Source of the DNA: Anaerocolumna cellulosilytica
GTDB lineage: Bacteria > Bacillota > Clostridia > Lachnospirales > Lachnospiraceae
Assembly (NCBI RefSeq): GCF_014218335.1
Contig: NZ_AP023367.1
Span: 1,675,501-1,739,500 of the forward strand
DNA length: 64,000 nt
Direction: 5' to 3'
Shown here: one piece after another, positions 61,442 to 64,000 of the stretch
How positions within the stretch are numbered: the first letter of the stretch is position 1
Layout: each line of letters begins with the position of its first letter
Program-made: the position numbers and the translations under genes
Notes under the pieces: model-generated
Told to the model about the DNA's origin: nothing
Seen by the model: the letters and a program-made list of their open reading frames with translations, nothing else
Databases searched by the model: none

Positions 61442-62260
61442 TTATTTAGGGGAATCCTTTGAAACCCTGACTTGAATTTCAGTTAGGAATTCTTCTGTCA
61501 GAACCGTATCCCGGTTGTCAATCAGGTAAAGTTCAAAAGGTTCATCCAGGATCTGCCGGCCTGTTTCTTTTGCGTATGCCAGGAGTTCCAATATACGATC
61601 CGGACTTTGATGATAACCACCACGATAAGTATAGGAAAGATAGTCGCCTGTCGGCAGTATAAAGTCATACTCCTTTGTTTTTTCTTCCAGTATAAAAAAT
61701 ACAGAGTGAAAGACCCCCAGTATGCCCTTTTTCAAATCCTCCGCCGATACATAAGCTCCAATAGACTGATTCCCAAAATCGTGAATCCTGTGTTCATGCT
61801 TTCTATGAAGTTTCTTTACAGCAAAGTCCATTTCTTCATCCCGGGTTATGTGAGTATTCAACTGAAGACAGGGACGGTCAGGAAAGGATTTAACAGTAAA
61901 GCAGCTGTCAGGAGTTTGTGCAGATTTTGTTAAGGTACGAATCCGCTGTCGTAGGATTTGTTCCGTAATACGAAGTTTTTTCATCTGTGCATGAATTACA
62001 TCCTGTTCCTTTAACAGCAATTGCAAAGTATTGTCAATACTCTGGCAATCCAGATACTCCTTGATTTGCTGCATGGAGAAACCCAACTGGCGCAAATCGC
62101 GAATTACATTTAACTTATAGATATCCTTAAGGCTATAAAGCCTGTAGTCGTTTTTGTCACGCCGCGGCTTTAATACACCGACTTTTTCGTAATATCTTAG
62201 AGAATCTGTACCGATTCCATAAAGCTTTGATATCTCATTGATTTTGTAATAATCTTTCAT
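61442..62260 (-). CDS. MerR family regulator, BmrR-like with effector-binding domain
   Basis: 272 residues from the ATG at 62260. The MerR HTH is clear (YYKINEISKLYGIGTDSLRYYEKVGVLKP in parts), followed by a ~45-residue coiled-coil dimerisation helix and a GyrI-like C-terminal domain (about 125-272) that binds lipophilic drugs in BmrR-type proteins. No good ribosome site; TATAAT lies only 6 bases before the ATG, so the message may be nearly leaderless. Divergent from the YitT-like gene. It and the acetyltransferase behind it could form a drug-response unit. Confidence 0.9.
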   Translation of the reverse strand: MKDYYKINEISKLYGIGTDSLRYYEKVGVLKPRRDKNDYRLYSLKDIYKLNVIRDLRQLGFSMQQIKEYLDCQSIDNTLQLLLKEQDVIHAQMKKLRITEQILRQRIRTLTKSAQTPDSCFTVKSFPDRPCLQLNTHITRDEEMDFAVKKLHRKHEHRIHDFGNQSIGAYVSAEDLKKGILGVFHSVFFILEEKTKEYDFILPTGDYLSYTYRGGYHQSPDRILELLAYAKETGRQILDEPFELYLIDNRDTVLTEEFLTEIQVRVSKDSPK

Positions 62261-62263
62261 AAC

Positions 62264-62341
62264 TATTATACCAGCCTTTAAATAATTTAAAATCAAATTA
62301 AAAATAATACTTGACATTCGTATTATACCAGAGTTTAAAAT
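62264..62341. promoter_or_regulatory. MerR-type control region with 57-base-spaced direct repeats
   Basis: TATTATACCAG followed by TTTAAA-type sequence occurs at 62264 and again at 62321. On the plus strand TTGACA (62311-62316) and TAAAAT (62336-62341) are separated by 19 bases, the overlong spacer typical of MerR-activated promoters, and the second repeat fills that spacer. Confidence 0.55.
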
Positions 62342-62440
62342 GAAACCGCAATGAATATTTAGAGTGTGTCTGGAATGGCTTGTTAAAAGCAAGGCGTTTT
62401 AGACATACCTTAACGAATGAAAAATGGGAAGGTAGATTTT

Positions 62441-63154
62441 ATGAAGATGAAACGTATGTTTTTAAATTTCCTTAAGAGCTATAAAGAGCTGTTAACACCA
62501 AGTAAAGTATGCTTTATGTTACTTGGTTTAGGTATTAGTTCTTTTGGGGTATACAATATACACCAGCAGACAAATATTACAGAAGGGGGTGTCATTGGCA
62601 TGATTTTGCTGCTGAATCATTGGACGGGTATATCCCCCTCCATCCTTTCGCCGGTACTTGATATCCTTTGTTACGGGTTTGCTTTTCAGTTTCTGGGAGG
62701 GAATTTTATTAAAGTATCCATTGTATCCACGTTAAGCCTGGCTGGCTTTTTTAAACTATGGGAACAATTTCCTCCGATTTTGCCGAATCTTACGAATTAT
62801 CCACTGGCAGCAGCGTTAATAGGAGGTATGTTTGTAGGTATCGGAGTAGGGCTTGTGGTTAGGCAGGGAGGTTCCAGCGGAGGGGATGATGCCTTGGCAC
62901 TGGCAATTTCTAAGTCAACACGCTGCCGTATCGCCCGGGCATATCTGGCAACGGATATTACTGTTTTATTATTTTCACTTTCTTATATACCGATGAACCG
63001 CATAGCATATTCTCTGGTTACGGTAACAGTTTCCTCTTTTCTAATTGACTTTGTTCAAAATGTCTCAAGAAAAGGTAAGCGGGATGCTGTAAAAGAAATT
63101 CAGGAGGAAGCCTGTGAGCTATATGAAGATATACTGGAGTCGGAAGAATATTGA
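62441..63154 (+). CDS. YitT-family membrane protein, short form
   Basis: 237 residues from the ATG at 62441, with GGGAAGGT 7 bases ahead. About five or six membrane helices with YitT/DUF161 motifs (GGVIGMILLLNHWTGISPS and VVRQGGSSGGDDALALAIS). The C-terminal DUF2179 soluble domain usual in the family (~285 residues) is missing. Function of the family is unknown; a transport role is assumed. The divergent MerR gene and the 19-bp-spacer promoter suggest induction by a small molecule. Confidence 0.85.
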   Translation: MKMKRMFLNFLKSYKELLTPSKVCFMLLGLGISSFGVYNIHQQTNITEGGVIGMILLLNHWTGISPSILSPVLDILCYGFAFQFLGGNFIKVSIVSTLSLAGFFKLWEQFPPILPNLTNYPLAAALIGGMFVGIGVGLVVRQGGSSGGDDALALAISKSTRCRIARAYLATDITVLLFSLSYIPMNRIAYSLVTVTVSSFLIDFVQNVSRKGKRDAVKEIQEEACELYEDILESEEY

Positions 63155-63273
63155 ATCGATGGGATACTTGTCACATTCCTGTATTAGAGGTATATGTCGA
63201 TACCTATTCCTTTTTATTTGTGATTTTTGACAGGGCTTGTGGGGTTATAGTAAGATAATACTATTCATTAGGA

Positions 63274-63338
63274 AGAACTGTATTCTAATCGGAACATAGC
63301 TAAAGCTGTTTCGCTGGAATACAGTTCTCTTTTTACAT
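63274..63338 (+). terminator. Intrinsic terminator
   Basis: A 12-bp stem AGAACTGTATTC / GAATACAGTTCT (63274-63285 with 63317-63328), then T5. It separates the YitT-like gene from the AAA+ regulator. Confidence 0.8.
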
Positions 63339-63424
63339 ACAGAAATCAACCTTAAAGAAGCAATAAATTTAGTGTTGTAAAGTTAATGTATATAGTGTAT
63401 AAATTATTTATGGAGGTATTCGAT

Positions 63425-64000
63425 ATGAAATCCAATAAAACTCTGATTTATGAATTTATTCACAAGTGTACTCATTCTGCGGCGGCAGAAGAGTTGGGCG
63501 GAGTATCTACCCAGTATATTTCTGAACGGCTGGGAATGCAGAGAACGAATATAAGCAGTATGTTGAATATATTGGTGAAAGAAGGAACGGTTGAAAAATT
63601 AAATGGAAGACCGGTACTGTATAGGGTGAAGCCTGATGCAGTTCATCTAAAAGGGGAGCAATCTTGTTTCAGTCAGTTGATTGGTTGTGATGGCAGTCTT
63701 AAAAGTGCTGTACAGCTTGCAAAGGCAGCCATTTTATATCCCAGACGAAGTTTACATTCTTTAATATTAGGTCCAGCCGGTTCCGGTAAAAGCTATTTTG
63801 CTAGTCTTATGTATCTCTTTGCCAAAGAAAATATGATTATAAAGGAGAATGCTCCGTATGTCCGTTTTAATTGTGTAAATTATAGTGACAATACAGGACA
63901 GATGGAGAAGGAACTTTTTGGAACGGAGGGAGAGAATATATTAAAGAGGGCAGAAGGAGGCGTGCTGTTCATAGACAACATTGAGTTACTGCCCGCTCAT
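63425..64000 (+). CDS. LevR-like AAA+ transcriptional regulator, 3' truncated by window
   Basis: The first 192 residues are visible. The ATG at 63425 has GGAGGT upstream. Residues 1-75 form a winged helix (STQYISERLGMQRTNISSMLNILVKEGTVEKLNGRPVLY in parts). The AAA+ domain starts at ~110: Walker A GPAGSGKS, the ELFG segment, Walker B GGVLFIDNIELLP. This is the layout of LevR-type activators of PTS operons. The GAFTGA loop that touches sigma-54 should lie after ELFG but the sequence there is shortened (TEGENILKRAEGG), so sigma-54 activation is doubtful. PRD and EIIA-like domains would be beyond the edge. Confidence 0.82.
   Translation, partial: MKSNKTLIYEFIHKCTHSAAAEELGGVSTQYISERLGMQRTNISSMLNILVKEGTVEKLNGRPVLYRVKPDAVHLKGEQSCFSQLIGCDGSLKSAVQLAKAAILYPRRSLHSLILGPAGSGKSYFASLMYLFAKENMIIKENAPYVRFNCVNYSDNTGQMEKELFGTEGENILKRAEGGVLFIDNIELLPAH

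Overview
The window is low-GC, Gram-positive-type DNA and looks like an anaerobic, spore-forming, plant-polysaccharide-degrading Clostridia member, probably Lachnospiraceae. This is inferred from gene content: a CotA-like multicopper oxidase, a 6-phospho-beta-glucosidase, a GH28-like protein, a giant rhamnogalacturonan-degrading protein, strong AGGAGG ribosome sites and frequent intrinsic terminators. No species is claimed. No rRNA, tRNA, CRISPR array or intact prophage was seen.

Layout. 0-13 kb: the 3' end of an iron-type ABC ATPase, NudC, a DUF2935 protein, a TetR/M28-peptidase divergent pair, an XRE regulator fused to a complete desulfoferrodoxin-like module, a GIY-YIG-like protein, a Cys-rich protein, a CotA-like oxidase, an RpiR regulator with a GH1 enzyme, and a BFD-like/MBL-fold pair. 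13.2-16.2 kb: a LysR/oxidoreductase pair lying between two decayed genes typical of Tn916-family conjugative elements, read here as the scar of an integrative element. 16.4-22.8 kb: a very large secreted subtilase followed by an IS200-type element. 22.8-27.5 kb: a tight operon, hypB - Fe-S/FAD oxidoreductase - hypA, divergent from a FadR-type regulator with a matching operator.

27.6-43.7 kb: a BsuPI-type protein, an acetyltransferase, a TetR gene behind a perfect 32-bp palindrome with an alpha/beta hydrolase, murI, a two-component system followed by a propeller lipoprotein and a GH28-like enzyme, an APH-family kinase, a FrnE-like protein, an AraC regulator, a HTH/DUF4180 pair and a HAD phosphatase. 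43.8-47.7 kb: a Zn/Mn ABC uptake operon (TroABCD type, minus strand). 48.2-55.8 kb: one gene for a ~2,530-residue secreted protein combining a rhamnogalacturonan acetylesterase-like domain and a PL11 rhamnogalacturonan lyase. 56-58.1 kb: a second two-component system followed by a 28-residue membrane peptide; both share a GTTTAC direct-repeat motif. 58.2-64 kb: two SDR oxidoreductases, an Eis-like acetyltransferase, a MerR regulator divergent from a YitT-like membrane protein, and the start of a LevR-like AAA+ regulator cut by the window edge.

Themes: pectin side-chain degradation (giant enzyme, GH28-like enzyme, GH1), redox and metal biology (desulfoferrodoxin regulator, HypAB operon, TroABCD) and many one-gene regulators next to their likely targets. 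The observations most worth follow-up are the XRE-desulfoferrodoxin fusion, the HypAB operon with no hydrogenase in view, the acetylesterase-lyase fusion, and the two-component system/micropeptide pair.
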